Translations under genes and position numbers: made by a program
Assembly: GCA_900754075.1 (NCBI GenBank)
Contig: CAAEBN010000011.1
Location: 1 to 35,532 of the forward strand
DNA: 35,532 nt
Direction: 5' to 3'
Source: an uncultured Collinsella sp.
Lineage (GTDB): Bacteria; Actinomycetota; Coriobacteriia; Coriobacteriales; Coriobacteriaceae
Shown here: piece after piece, positions 7,447 to 15,652 of the stretch
How positions within the stretch are numbered: the first letter of the stretch is position 1
Layout of the letters: every line of letters begins with the position of its first letter
Notes under the pieces: model-generated
What the model saw: only the letters and a program-made list of their open reading frames with translations
What the model was told of the DNA's origin: nothing
The model's database searches: none

Positions 7447-9630
7447 ATGGGTCCTCGCCAACGACAGGGACGCAGTCGTTCCAAGACGCATGCCCTGCCC
7501 ATGATTCTGCTCTCGTTCTTGGGCTTTTTGCTCATCGCGGGCGTAGCGTTTGGCATCGGCATGATCGGCAACGTCAACCGTTGGCTGTCCGATCTGCCCG
7601 ACTATACCGACGCCAACGCCTATCTGGTGAGTGAACCCACCGAGATCGTCGATTGCAACGGCAACAAGATCGCGAGCTTCTACACGCAAAACCGCAAGTC
7701 CGTCACCAAGGACCAGGTCTCTCCGTACGTGCTGCAGGGCACCGTCGACGTCGAGGACGAGCGCTTCTACGAGCACGGCGGTATCGACCTGTGGGGTATC
7801 GCGCGTGCCGCCGTGGCAACCGTCTCCGGTGGCCACGAGGGTGCATCGACCATCACCCAGCAACTGGTACGCAACACCATCCTGCAGGAGGAGCAGTTCG
7901 ATTCGACCATCGAGCGTAAGGTGCGCGAGGCCTATATCGCCATCAAGATGGAGGAGATGTACTCCAAGGACGAGATCCTCATGATGTACCTCAACACCAT
8001 CTATTACGGCCACGGTGCCTACGGCATCGAGGCCGCAGCCGAGACGTATCTGTCCAAGAGCGCCGCCGACCTCACCCTGAGCGAGGCCGCGCTGCTCATC
8101 GGCCTTCCCAACTCGCCTTCGCAGTACGACCCCACGGTCAATCCCGATCTGGCACTGTCTCGCCGCAACAAGGTTCTCGACAACATGCTGCGCCTGGGCC
8201 ACATCACCCAGGAGGAGCACGACGCCGCGCAGGCAGAGCCCATCACCCTCAACGTAACCGAGATTTCGGGCAGCGGCGTCGACGTGTATTCGCAGCCCTA
8301 CTTTGTCGCCTATGTTAAGCAGCTGCTGGAGCAGGAGTTCTCCACCGACGTGCTGTTTAAGGGCGGCCTAACCGTCAAGACCACCATCGACCCCACGATG
8401 CAGCAGACTGCCGAGGAGGCCGTGCGTGCCCAGCTCGACACGCTTTCGCTCGACGGCCTGGACATGGGCATGGTCGTCGTCGACCCCAAGACCGGCTACA
8501 TCAAGTGCATGGTGGGCGGCTACGACTATAACGCCGACGAGAACCACGTGAACCACGCCACGGCCAAGCGTCCCGTGGGCTCCACGTTTAAGGCCTTTAC
8601 GCTGGCCACTGCCATCCAAAACGGCATGAACCCCAACGTCACCCTCAACTGCAACTCGCCGCTCAAGGCTAAGGGCACCACGACCGAGGTGCAGAACTAC
8701 GCCAAACAAAGCTACGGCACCATCACGCTCAAGCAGGCGACGGCATACTCCTCCAACACCGGCTATATCCAGGTTGCAGAGGCTATCGGCAATAACAAGA
8801 TCATGTCGCTCGTCAAGAAGCTCGGCATCGATCCCTCTAAGGACAATATCGAGGACGTTCCCGTCATGACGCTCGGCACCGGCTCCATCTCGCCGCTCGA
8901 GATGGCCGCGGCCTATGCCACGTTTGCCAACGGCGGTTACTATCGCCAGCCGATCGCCATCACCGAGATTGATTCGCGAACTGGCTCGGTACTGTACCAG
9001 CACACCGATAACCCCTCGCAGGTGCTCTCCACCGGCGAGGCCGCGGCAGTGACCGACGTCCTGACCGGCGTCATGCAGGGCAGCGGCACGGGTGCCGCCG
9101 GCGCTCTGAGTGTGAACCAGCCCTATGCCGGCAAGACAGGTACCACCGACAACACCACCAACCTGTGGTTCTGCGGCTATACCCCGCAGCTGGCATGCGC
9201 CCTGTGGACCGGCTACTCCGCAGGTGAGATTCCCATCCAAAAGTACGGCACGGACCTGCTGGGCGACAGCACTAACCTGCCCGTCTTTAAGAAGTTCATG
9301 AACACCGTCCTTGCCGGCACCGAGCGCGAGGAGTTCCCGACCGGAACGGCCCCCACGTATAAGAACAACAACGTCTGGAAGTTCTACGGCACCAGCAACA
9401 CCAAGAAGGCGGAAAGCGACACCGAGGGCAAAGACGAGGAAGAGACCACGACTACGACAACCACGACTACGACCACGACCACCGAGACCACGGGCGGCAG
9501 CACCACGGGTGGCACCGGAACGACCGGCGGCTCGACCGGCGGCGACGGTAGCGGTGGCGAAGACGGCGGCGAGGGCGGTTCCCCCACTCCAACGCCTACA
9601 CCCACGCCCGATCCCTCTACGGGTCAGTAG
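7447..9630 (+). CDS. Class A penicillin-binding protein (PBP1a-like)
   Basis: 727 aa. A bifunctional peptidoglycan synthase anchored outside the membrane. A basic N-tail is followed by one membrane segment near residues 18-42. The GT51 glycosyltransferase domain has VEDERFYEHGG near 102-112, GASTITQQLVRN near 132-143 and a KDEILMMYLN segment. The transpeptidase domain has SxxK (S379-T-F-K382), SxN (S435-S-N437) and KTG (563-565). After residue 650 comes a low-complexity tail: acidic stretch, thirteen consecutive threonines, Gly/Ser/Thr-rich repeats, then a Thr-Pro repeat, probably a flexible wall-spanning tail. The ATG at 7447 has GGAGG six bases before it; the upstream ATG at 7324 lacks a site. 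The gene is monocistronic and ends in a strong terminator. Confidence 0.95.
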   Translation: MGPRQRQGRSRSKTHALPMILLSFLGFLLIAGVAFGIGMIGNVNRWLSDLPDYTDANAYLVSEPTEIVDCNGNKIASFYTQNRKSVTKDQVSPYVLQGTVDVEDERFYEHGGIDLWGIARAAVATVSGGHEGASTITQQLVRNTILQEEQFDSTIERKVREAYIAIKMEEMYSKDEILMMYLNTIYYGHGAYGIEAAAETYLSKSAADLTLSEAALLIGLPNSPSQYDPTVNPDLALSRRNKVLDNMLRLGHITQEEHDAAQAEPITLNVTEISGSGVDVYSQPYFVAYVKQLLEQEFSTDVLFKGGLTVKTTIDPTMQQTAEEAVRAQLDTLSLDGLDMGMVVVDPKTGYIKCMVGGYDYNADENHVNHATAKRPVGSTFKAFTLATAIQNGMNPNVTLNCNSPLKAKGTTTEVQNYAKQSYGTITLKQATAYSSNTGYIQVAEAIGNNKIMSLVKKLGIDPSKDNIEDVPVMTLGTGSISPLEMAAAYATFANGGYYRQPIAITEIDSRTGSVLYQHTDNPSQVLSTGEAAAVTDVLTGVMQGSGTGAAGALSVNQPYAGKTGTTDNTTNLWFCGYTPQLACALWTGYSAGEIPIQKYGTDLLGDSTNLPVFKKFMNTVLAGTEREEFPTGTAPTYKNNNVWKFYGTSNTKKAESDTEGKDEEETTTTTTTTTTTTTETTGGSTTGGTGTTGGSTGGDGSGGEDGGEGGSPTPTPTPTPDPSTGQ

Positions 9631-9653
9631 GCACCCAGCCATAGCCAATCAAA

Positions 9654-9692
9654 GGCGCCCGAGCAGATACAAAGCTGCTCGGGCGCCTTTTT
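9654..9692 (+). terminator. Terminator of the penicillin-binding protein gene
   Basis: A 13-bp GC-rich perfect stem (GGCGCCCGAGCAG, 9654-9666, with 9675-9687), an 8-base loop and TTTTT at 9688-9692, 23 bases after the stop codon. Confidence 0.95.
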
Positions 9693-9734
9693 GTCACGAG
9701 AAACCTCGCACGCGCCTCAACACGATACGGCAAT

Positions 9735-9764
9735 AAAAAAGGGCGCCGACCATCGTCGACGCCC
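9735..9764 (-). terminator. argR terminator
   Basis: On the minus strand GGGCGTCGAC (9755-9764) pairs with GTCGGCGCCC (9741-9750) with one T-G pair and a 4-base loop, followed by six Ts (9735-9740). It lies 42 bases after the argR stop and faces the terminator at 9654. Confidence 0.9.
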
Positions 9765-9806
9765 CCTTACAAGGCTCTGTAGCCGCCTGCACGACGCGGT
9801 TCTCGC

Positions 9807-10244
9807 CTACTTGCGAGAGTTGCTCAGCTTATTAATCAGCGCCTCCAGGCGCTCGCCATCCTCGGCGGTCTGGGCGATAACCAAGATGGTGTCGTTACCG
9901 GCGAGCGAACCGAGCACGTCGGGCAGCTCGGCGGCATCGACCGCAGCGGCAATGCCCGAAGCGGTGCCAGGCTGAGCCTTGATCATAACCAGGTTGTCGG
10001 TGCGCAGAACGCCCGTTACCAATTCGGAAACCATACGCTGCAGATGCAAGTCCTCAGCCAGGACATAAATACCCTCGGGAAGCTTGCGCAGCCCCATATC
10101 GGCAATGTCGCGCGAAACGGTCGCCTGCGTGCAATCGAAACCCATGGCACGGAGCTCGTCTACCAGCACGCGCTGCGTGCGAACATCCTTGTTGCGCACG
10201 ATATCTCTAATGGCATCCTGGCGCCCATTGCGTTTTTTAGCCAT
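9807..10244 (-). CDS. argR: Arginine repressor
   Basis: 145 aa. The N-terminal winged-helix DNA-binding domain (about residues 5-70) contains VDELRAMGFDCTQATVSRDIADMGLRKL, with the SR pair of the recognition helix. The C-terminal hexamerisation and arginine-binding domain has GTASGIAAAVDAAELPDVLGSLAGNDTILVI, including the paired acidic residues that bind arginine. The ATG at 10244 follows GAGG with a 6-base gap; longer readings start inside the regulatory region. ArgR normally represses arginine synthesis and may activate catabolism. No arg biosynthesis gene is adjacent. An ARG-box-like site lies upstream, so autoregulation is likely. Confidence 0.95.
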   Translation of the reverse strand: MAKKRNGRQDAIRDIVRNKDVRTQRVLVDELRAMGFDCTQATVSRDIADMGLRKLPEGIYVLAEDLHLQRMVSELVTGVLRTDNLVMIKAQPGTASGIAAAVDAAELPDVLGSLAGNDTILVIAQTAEDGERLEALINKLSNSRK

Positions 10245-10277
10245 ACAAAACCTCACTCCATAGATGGCGGAGACAAT

Positions 10278-10290
10278 CAATCAGTGATTG
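10278..10290. promoter_or_regulatory. 13-bp palindrome upstream of argR
   Basis: CAATCAGTGATTG is a perfect 6-bp inverted repeat about one centre base, 34 bases before the argR ATG and next to TATACA on the minus strand. This fits an operator over a promoter or start site. Confidence 0.4.
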
Positions 10291-10317
10291 TATAGTTTAG
10301 CGCTATTTAAGGGTATT

Positions 10318-10335
10318 TGTGAATAAGAACGCATT
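10318..10335. promoter_or_regulatory. Candidate ARG box
   Basis: TGTGAATAAGAACGCATT agrees at 10 of 13 fixed positions with the ARG-box consensus TNTGNATWWWWATNCANA, about 75 bases before the argR start. It suggests repression of argR by its own product. Confidence 0.45.
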
Positions 10336-10366
10336 TCGAAACAATTCCATGCAAGATTGTTTCGAA
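10335..10366. repeat. 11-bp perfect inverted repeat between the glycosyltransferase and argR
   Basis: TTCGAAACAAT (10335-10345) and ATTGTTTCGAA (10356-10366) flank a 10-base loop. It begins 11 bases after the stop of the glycosyltransferase-like gene, so it may help end that transcript, but there is no T-run. It also abuts the candidate ARG box. Confidence 0.55.
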
Positions 10367-10376
10367 CATAGCCGTC

Positions 10377-11417
10377 TTAAGCAGTTTTGACGCCCGTCCG
10401 GTTAAAAAAAGCGGCCAGGTGCGTATACATCACGCAACGCGCAGGCTTGGCACTGGCAATCGGTCCAAACAACAGGCCGAGTCCACGATGGTTATCCTTG
10501 AGTGCCGCGGCCATCTGACGAGTTCGAGATGCATCGAGCATATCACGCATACGAGCGGAACGCTCAATTGAAGAAACCCCATGCGGGCTCAAGCACAAAT
10601 TTTCGATGCAGGCGACCAGCCCGGCGAAGTAAAACATATGGCTCGCAACCTTTAGCTGCGTGTCACCGCCCGCCTCTACAAGCGAATCAGTAAGCTCGTC
10701 GAGCGCCCGGGCGTCATCGGTCAGCTTGGCAAACAATGTGGGGTCAAAAGCATCTGTAAGCCGTGGCGCCACCGCATGGAAACAGGCGCCACCGCACCCG
10801 GATATGCGTTGTGCCTGCGAAAGGGCACATGTCATAAACCCAATCGAGCGAAGCGCACGGCCGCGCGACAAACACGTCTCGAACAACGAGCGGCTGTACA
10901 TAACACCGGAAGTCTGGGCAATCAAGCCGCCGGAAATCATCTGAGGCAGACCAGCCGCCAAAGAAGCACGGTCATCGATCGCAAGAGAGGTGGCATCCAG
11001 CACGCGCGAATGACGCTCACGATGAGCATCGTAGCGGTCGAGCGATGCCGTGGGAATCACCATGTCTGCCGCAGCATCGCACGCAACATCGACCATCTTG
11101 GAAAGAGACTGTGGGGCAAACCACTCGTCGGCGTTCATGGCAACAATCTGCAATCCACGCGAGGCGGCAAAACCAGCCTTGAGACATGCTCCGTGCGCCG
11201 AATCCTCGACGTCAATCAAATCGATGTGAATATCCCTGCCGGCGGCAACTTCGAGCGAATGGTGCACGCCCGGCGCAACGTCGCGACAAACCACGACTAT
11301 TTGCAGGTCATAGAGGTCTTGGTTCTGGACGCTCTCGAGCGCGCGCATCGCATAGCTGGGCGAACCCTCGACAATAAGGATCACCGAAAGTCGCGGATGC
11401 GAACCACGTCGAACCAA
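10377..11417 (-). CDS. Glycosyltransferase family 2-like protein
   Basis: 346 aa. The N-terminal 110 residues look like a GT-A fold: PRLSVILIVEGSPSYAMRALESVQNQ, a strand QIVVVCRD, then GLQIVAMNADEWFAPQSL where GT2 enzymes have their DxD loop. Here the first aspartate is an asparagine (N-A-D). The C-terminal two thirds match no family I recognise and contain several cysteines. No membrane segment is obvious. The start is taken as TTG at 11417, with AGAGG nine bases before it; no ATG is available at the N-terminus. The gene sits alone between truA and argR, away from any sugar or wall cluster, so donor and acceptor are unknown. It could be a degenerate or non-catalytic family member. Confidence 0.65.
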   Translation of the reverse strand: MVRRGSHPRLSVILIVEGSPSYAMRALESVQNQDLYDLQIVVVCRDVAPGVHHSLEVAAGRDIHIDLIDVEDSAHGACLKAGFAASRGLQIVAMNADEWFAPQSLSKMVDVACDAAADMVIPTASLDRYDAHRERHSRVLDATSLAIDDRASLAAGLPQMISGGLIAQTSGVMYSRSLFETCLSRGRALRSIGFMTCALSQAQRISGCGGACFHAVAPRLTDAFDPTLFAKLTDDARALDELTDSLVEAGGDTQLKVASHMFYFAGLVACIENLCLSPHGVSSIERSARMRDMLDASRTRQMAAALKDNHRGLGLLFGPIASAKPARCVMYTHLAAFFNRTGVKTA

Positions 11418-11497
11418 GTTTTCCGTCCTCTCGACAGCGCCAAATCAAACCGTCGTTCATGGTACACCCGAGCTATAAAAGCAACGAGCCGCCTAAC

Positions 11498-11551
11498 ATG
11501 TTGCACGCCAAGAACAGATGTTGCACACGCGCAGCTCACACATAGTATGTG
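11498..11551. promoter_or_regulatory. Direct repeat and palindrome in the truA-glycosyltransferase gap
   Basis: The 160-base gap holds ATGTTGCAC twice (11498-11506 and 11518-11526), exactly 20 bp apart, and the perfect palindrome CACATAGTATGTG (11539-11551). They lie 80-135 bases upstream of the glycosyltransferase start and 28 bases or more past truA. They look like regulator sites. No strong promoter hexamers were seen. Confidence 0.4.
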
Positions 11552-11578
11552 ACAGGTACGGACGCGCCGGGCACTCCC

Positions 11579-12403
11579 CTAGTCGAGCACGACAAGCTCG
11601 TCGGGGCCGTAATCCACGCCCATAAACGTAAGGCCGCAGGCAGGCGCCGTGGGACCCGCAGCGGTACGGTCGCAGGCATCAATGACCTCGCGCATCCACT
11701 GGGGATCGCGGCGATGCATGCCGATCTCCACGAGCGTGCCCACAATAGTGCGCACCATCGAATGCAAAAATGCGTTGCCCTCGATGGTAAACGTCAGGAT
11801 ATCCTCGCCAAAAGCGACCTCATGGCCAAACTCGGCACGCATCACGCAGCGGTGCGTGGGCTTGCCCACGGCAGAGGCGACCTTGCAAAAGCTCTTAAAG
11901 TCCTGTTCGCCCAGCAGCGCTGGACAGGCCGCAGACATAGCCTCGACGTCCAAGGGGTAGCGATGCCACCACACCGCACCGCGCGAGAGCACGGGGCGTG
12001 CATCGCGATCGGCAATGCGGTACGTATACGTACGCGACCGCGCGTCAAAGCGCGCAGAAAAGCCCTTACGGGCCTTGTAGACCTCGTTTATGGCGATATC
12101 TTTAGGCAGGAGGGCATCCATAGCCCTCAGCCATCTACGGCGCGTCAGAGCCAACTCAGCGTCCGTTACGGGCACGCTAATATACTGCGCTACCGCATGC
12201 ACACCGGCATCGGTACGCCCCGCACACGTCAGATCGATCGGGCGGCGCAGCAGCGTCTCGATAGCGCGGCGCAACTCGCCCGCAACGGTCGTCTGGCCCG
12301 GCTGCTCGGCAAATCCGCTATACGACGAGCCGTCATAGGCAACACGGAATACGAGCGTGGCATCAAGCTCTGGAATCGAATTGAAATCAGACGGCGCGGT
12401 CAT
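11579..12403 (-). CDS. truA: tRNA pseudouridine synthase A
   Basis: 274 aa. Makes pseudouridine at positions 38-40 of tRNA anticodon arms. The catalytic aspartate is in CAGRTDAGVHA near residue 64. Other TruA marks are VAYDGSSYSGFAEQPGQTTVAGEL near the N-terminus, RSRTYTYRI, and the C-terminal segment FTIEGNAFLHSMVRTIVGTLVEIG. The ATG at 12403 is preceded by GGGAG and starts MTAPSDFN; the reading frame extends five codons further to a TTG without a good site. truA commonly follows rplQ in Gram-positive bacteria, as here, but the strong rplQ terminator separates them, so it needs readthrough or its own promoter. Confidence 0.95.
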   Translation of the reverse strand: MTAPSDFNSIPELDATLVFRVAYDGSSYSGFAEQPGQTTVAGELRRAIETLLRRPIDLTCAGRTDAGVHAVAQYISVPVTDAELALTRRRWLRAMDALLPKDIAINEVYKARKGFSARFDARSRTYTYRIADRDARPVLSRGAVWWHRYPLDVEAMSAACPALLGEQDFKSFCKVASAVGKPTHRCVMRAEFGHEVAFGEDILTFTIEGNAFLHSMVRTIVGTLVEIGMHRRDPQWMREVIDACDRTAAGPTAPACGLTFMGVDYGPDELVVLD

Positions 12404-12438
12404 GGGCGCTCCCAACAAACAATCAACGGTATCGCGAC

Positions 12439-12469
12439 AAAAAAAGAGGGGTACGCGAACGTACCCCTC
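12439..12469 (-). terminator. Terminator of the ribosomal-protein operon
   Basis: On the minus strand GAGGGGTACG (12460-12469) pairs perfectly with CGTACCCCTC (12446-12455) around a TTCG tetraloop and is followed by seven Ts (12439-12445). It lies 27 bases after the rplQ stop. Confidence 0.97.
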
Positions 12470-12495
12470 GAATATAGCCTATGCAGACGGATTGT

Positions 12496-12963
12496 CTACT
12501 CAGCGGTCTCCTCAGCAGGAGCCTCCTCGACGGCCTCGACCTTCTTGGGAGCAGCGGCCTTCTTGGGGGCCGGAGCAGCCTTCTTGGCCTTAGGCGTGCA
12601 AGGCTCGGTGACGAGCTCCATGATAACGATAGGCGCGTTGTCGCCCTTACGGTTACCGAGCTTCATGATGCGGGTGTAACCGCCGTTGCGGTCCTGCCAC
12701 ATGCCCTGGGCAGCCTTGTCGAAGATCTCGGCAACGAGCTGCTTATCGCCGAGCTTGGCGATGGCCAGACGACGAGAGTGCAGGTCGCCTTTCTTGGCCC
12801 AGGTGATGATCGGATCGACAACCGAACGCAGCGCCTTAGCGCGGGTCTCGGTGGTCTTGATGCGGTCGTTCTCGAAGAGGGCCTTGGCCAGGCTCTTCTT
12901 CATGGCCTTGGTGTGGCTCGCATCGGTGCCGAGCTTCAGGCCCTTCTTAACGTTGTGACGCAT
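12496..12963 (-). CDS. rplQ: 50S ribosomal protein L17
   Basis: 155 aa, longer than the usual 115-130. The conserved core, residues 1-120, starts MRHNVKKGLKLGTDASHTKAM and ends PIVIMELVTEP. It lies near the exit of the large-subunit tunnel. Residues 121-155 form an added tail: a Lys/Ala/Pro stretch followed by an acidic Glu/Ala end. Such tails are common in actinobacterial ribosomal proteins and are probably disordered. It is the last gene of the operon, 30 bases after rpoA. Confidence 0.97.
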   Translation of the reverse strand: MRHNVKKGLKLGTDASHTKAMKKSLAKALFENDRIKTTETRAKALRSVVDPIITWAKKGDLHSRRLAIAKLGDKQLVAEIFDKAAQGMWQDRNGGYTRIMKLGNRKGDNAPIVIMELVTEPCTPKAKKAAPAPKKAAAPKKVEAVEEAPAEETAE

Positions 12964-12993
12964 GGTCTAGTTTCTCCTCAAATATGCGAAGCA

Positions 12994-13935
12994 TTAAGCC
13001 TTCAGGCTCAGGCCCATGGACTCAAGCTTGTCCTTCACTTCCTCGATCGACTTAACACCGAAGTTACGGATGTTGAGCAGATCGTTCTCCGAGAACTCAA
13101 CGAGCTGACGGACCGAGTGAATGCTGGCGCGCTTAAGGCAGTTGTAGGAACGGACGGAAAGGTCCAGATCCTCGATCTGCTTGTCCAGCTCGGCGTTGTC
13201 GTTGGTGACCTCGGGAGCGAAGATCGAAGCCTCCTCCTCGACCTCGGGGGTCTCGGCAAGGTTCATAAAGGCAGCCATATGCTGGTTGATGATATTGGCA
13301 GCCTGGACCACGGCGTCGCGCGGAGCGATGGAGCCGTTGGTCTCGATCTCGAGGACAAGGCGGTCGTAGTCGGTGTGCTGACCGACACGGCAAGCCTCAA
13401 CGAGCTTGGCGCAACGGGACACCGGCGAGTACAGCGAGTCGACGTGGATCACACCGATGGGATCGTTGTCGCGCTTGTTAGCCTCGCCAGAGACATAGCC
13501 GCGGCCATAGCCGATGCGCATGCTCATGGTGAGATGGCCACCCTCGGTGAGCGTAGCGATGTGCTGCTCGGGGTTGACCAGCTCAAACTCGGACGGAATA
13601 AAGAAGTCCGCACCGGTGACCTCGCAGGGGCCGTCAACCGAAATGGTGGCGGTCGCCTCGTCGGTCGTGCCGAGAGCCCTGAAGACAAGACCCTTGACAT
13701 TCAGGACGATGTCGGTGACATCCTCGACCATGTTAGGGATGGTCATGAACTCGTGCTGCGCGCCATCGATCTGAATAGCCTCGACGGCGGCACCCTCGAG
13801 CGAGGACAGAAGAACGCGACGAAGGGAGTTACCCAGCGTATCGCCGTAGCCACGCTCGAGCGGCTCAACGGAGACACGAGCAGACGTCTCGTTAATCTCT
13901 TCGACCTGAACCTGAGGCCTAATGAATTCTGACAT
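12994..13935 (-). CDS. rpoA: RNA polymerase alpha subunit
   Basis: 313 aa. The N-terminal domain (about residues 1-230) drives alpha dimerisation and polymerase assembly, with the conserved PLERGYGDTLGNSLRRVLLSSLEGAAV. After a short acidic linker, the C-terminal domain (about 245-313) carries the helix-hairpin-helix region SIHSVRQLVEFSENDLLNIRNFGVKSIEEV, which contacts UP elements and activators. Full length for the family. The ATG at 13935 lies 32 bases after rpsD, and GGAGG is present in the gap. Confidence 0.98.
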   Translation of the reverse strand: MSEFIRPQVQVEEINETSARVSVEPLERGYGDTLGNSLRRVLLSSLEGAAVEAIQIDGAQHEFMTIPNMVEDVTDIVLNVKGLVFRALGTTDEATATISVDGPCEVTGADFFIPSEFELVNPEQHIATLTEGGHLTMSMRIGYGRGYVSGEANKRDNDPIGVIHVDSLYSPVSRCAKLVEACRVGQHTDYDRLVLEIETNGSIAPRDAVVQAANIINQHMAAFMNLAETPEVEEEASIFAPEVTNDNAELDKQIEDLDLSVRSYNCLKRASIHSVRQLVEFSENDLLNIRNFGVKSIEEVKDKLESMGLSLKA

Positions 13936-13967
13936 GTATTACCTCCAGCCTCAGCAGCCCGGATGGA

Positions 13968-14564
13968 CTACTTAGAGTAGAGCTCGACGATGAGCTGCTC
14001 GTTGATATCACCGCTGATCTGCTCACGCGTCGGCAGAGCGAGCACGTTACCAGACAGCTTCTCGATATCGACCTCGAGCCAGCCAGGGACCTCGAAACGC
14101 TCGGAGGAAATCAGGGCCTCCTTGATGGGGAGGAGGTCACGGAACTTCTCGCCGACAGCGACGACGTCGCCGGCCTTGACGCGGTAGGACGGGATGTCCA
14201 CGCGCTTACCGTTCACGGTGAAGTGACCGTGACGGACGGACTGACGAGCCTCTTTGCGGGTGCGGGCGAAGCCAAGACGGAAGACGACGTTGTCGAGGCG
14301 AGACTCAAGGATGATCATGAGGTTCTCACCGGTGACACCGTTCATCTTACGGGCCTTGTTGAAGTAGCCGTGGAACTGCTTCTCCAGAACGCCATAGATG
14401 AACTTGACCTTCTGCTTCTCGCGCAGCTGCATGCCGTACTCAGATTCCTTGCGACGGCGCTTGGGCTGACGGATAGATTCCTTCTTGCTGCTGTAACCGA
14501 GCTCAGCGGGATCGATCCCGAGCTGACGGCAGCGCTTAAGAACAGGAGTCCTGTCGATTGCCAT
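13968..14564 (-). CDS. rpsD: 30S ribosomal protein S4
   Basis: 198 aa. A primary 16S rRNA binder in early 30S assembly. The S4 RNA-binding domain contains SRLDNVVFRLGFARTRKEARQSVRHGHFTVNGKRVDIPSY. The N-terminus lacks the four-cysteine zinc cluster found in some S4 proteins (one cysteine only). It lies between rpsK and rpoA, the usual order in Gram-positive bacteria. In model species S4 represses its own operon; no matching leader structure was identified here. Confidence 0.97.
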   Translation of the reverse strand: MAIDRTPVLKRCRQLGIDPAELGYSSKKESIRQPKRRRKESEYGMQLREKQKVKFIYGVLEKQFHGYFNKARKMNGVTGENLMIILESRLDNVVFRLGFARTRKEARQSVRHGHFTVNGKRVDIPSYRVKAGDVVAVGEKFRDLLPIKEALISSERFEVPGWLEVDIEKLSGNVLALPTREQISGDINEQLIVELYSK

Positions 14565-14583
14565 ATTGATACGATCCTTTCAG

Positions 14584-14988
14584 TTACACGCGGCGACGCT
14601 TCTTGGGGCGGCAGCCGTTGTGCGGGATGGGGGTCTTGTCCTGGATGCTCGAGACCTCGAGGCCAGCAGCCTGGAGGGAGCGGATGGCGGTCTCACGACC
14701 GGAGCCGGGGCCCTTGACGAAGACGGAAACCTTCTTCATACCGTGCTCCATGGCCTGCTTGGCAGCAGCCTCGGCAGCCATCTGGGCAGCGAACGGCGTG
14801 GACTTACGGGAGCCCTTGAAGCCCACCTGGCCAGCCGACTTCCAGGAAATGACGTTGCCCTGGGGATCGGTGATCGAAACGATCGTGTTGTTGAACGTAG
14901 AACGAATGTGAGCCTGGCCCACGGAAATGTTCTTACGGTCCGCGCGCTTCAGACGGGCAGCGCGAACGTTCTTCTTAGCAGTAGCCAT
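14584..14988 (-). CDS. rpsK: 30S ribosomal protein S11
   Basis: 134 aa. Part of the 30S platform near the mRNA exit. The family sequence is clear: AHIRSTFNNTIVSITDPQGNVISWKSAG, then AAKQAMEHGMKKVSVFVKGPGSGRETAIRSLQAAGLEV, ending HNGCRPKKRRRV. The basic N-tail starts MATAKKNVRAAR. It lies 14 bases after rpsM and 19 bases before rpsD. Confidence 0.98.
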   Translation of the reverse strand: MATAKKNVRAARLKRADRKNISVGQAHIRSTFNNTIVSITDPQGNVISWKSAGQVGFKGSRKSTPFAAQMAAEAAAKQAMEHGMKKVSVFVKGPGSGRETAIRSLQAAGLEVSSIQDKTPIPHNGCRPKKRRRV

Positions 14989-15002
14989 CTATCTAGCGCT
15001 CC

Positions 15003-15377
15003 TTATTTCTTCTTCTTAGCACCGATCTGACGCTTCGGGCCCTTGCGGGTACGAGCGTTAGTGTGGGTGCGCTGGCCGCGGACCGGGAGGCCCTTGCGGT
15101 GACGAAGGCCGCGGTTGCAGCCGATGTCCATAAGGCGCTTGACGTTCTGGTTGCGCTCACGGCGGAGGTCGCCCTCAACCATGATCTGGTTCTTGTCGAT
15201 ATAATCGCGGATGGCGTTAACCTCATCCTCGGTGAGGTCCTTAACGCGCGTATCCACGTTAACGTTGCACTCGACGCAAATCTTCGTCGCAGTGGTGCGG
15301 CCGATGCCGTAAATGTAGGTCAGACCGATCTCAACGCGCTTCTCACGCGGGAGGTCGACACCATTAATACGGGCCAA
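15003..15377 (-). CDS. rpsM: 30S ribosomal protein S13
   Basis: 124 aa. Sits at the top of the 30S head and contacts the P-site tRNA. Starts MARINGVDLPREKRVEIGLTYIYGIG and has the conserved GCNRGLRHRKGLPVRGQRTHTNARTRKG. The lysine-rich end KRQIGAKKKK is typical. It lies 14 bases after rpmJ. Confidence 0.98.
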   Translation of the reverse strand: MARINGVDLPREKRVEIGLTYIYGIGRTTATKICVECNVNVDTRVKDLTEDEVNAIRDYIDKNQIMVEGDLRRERNQNVKRLMDIGCNRGLRHRKGLPVRGQRTHTNARTRKGPKRQIGAKKKK

Positions 15378-15391
15378 CGTAGTCTCCTCTC

Positions 15392-15505
15392 TTAACCCTG
15401 ACGCTGCTTATGACGGGGGTTCTCGCAAATGACGAGGACCTTGCCATGGCGCCTAATGATTTTGCACTTATCGCACATCTTCTTGACCGAAGGACGTACC
15501 TTCAT
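15392..15505 (-). CDS. rpmJ: 50S ribosomal protein L36
   Basis: 37 aa. The minus strand reads MKVRPSVKKMCDKCKIIRRH at the N-terminus and ends NPRHKQRQG. It is the zinc form of L36 with the C-x2-C...C-x4-H ligand set (residues 11, 14, 27, 32). The ATG at 15505 has AAGGAAG eight bases before it. It lies between infA and rpsM as in most Gram-positive bacteria. Confidence 0.97.
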   Translation of the reverse strand: MKVRPSVKKMCDKCKIIRRHGKVLVICENPRHKQRQG

Positions 15506-15598
15506 CGTTCTTCCTTTCGGTAGCGCTCAAACTACTTCCCTACTATCTACTCGCCCAGCCGCAGGCGTTTAAAACTATGGCTGGTCTTCACACGCAAA

Positions 15599-15630
15599 CC
15601 GACCGTAGGTTGAGCTAAGCCTGCAGTCGG
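15599..15630 (-). ncRNA. Intercistronic stem-loop, infA-rpmJ
   Basis: CCGAC (15599-15603) pairs with GTCGG (15626-15630); after one mismatch a further 7 pairs (two G-T) lead to a 6-base loop. On the minus strand it lies 22 bases past the infA stop and is followed by TTTG, too short for a strong terminator. It could attenuate the transcript or shield it from decay within this 147-base gap. Confidence 0.5.
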
Positions 15631-15652
15631 AAAAGAGCGTGTATGTGTGTCG

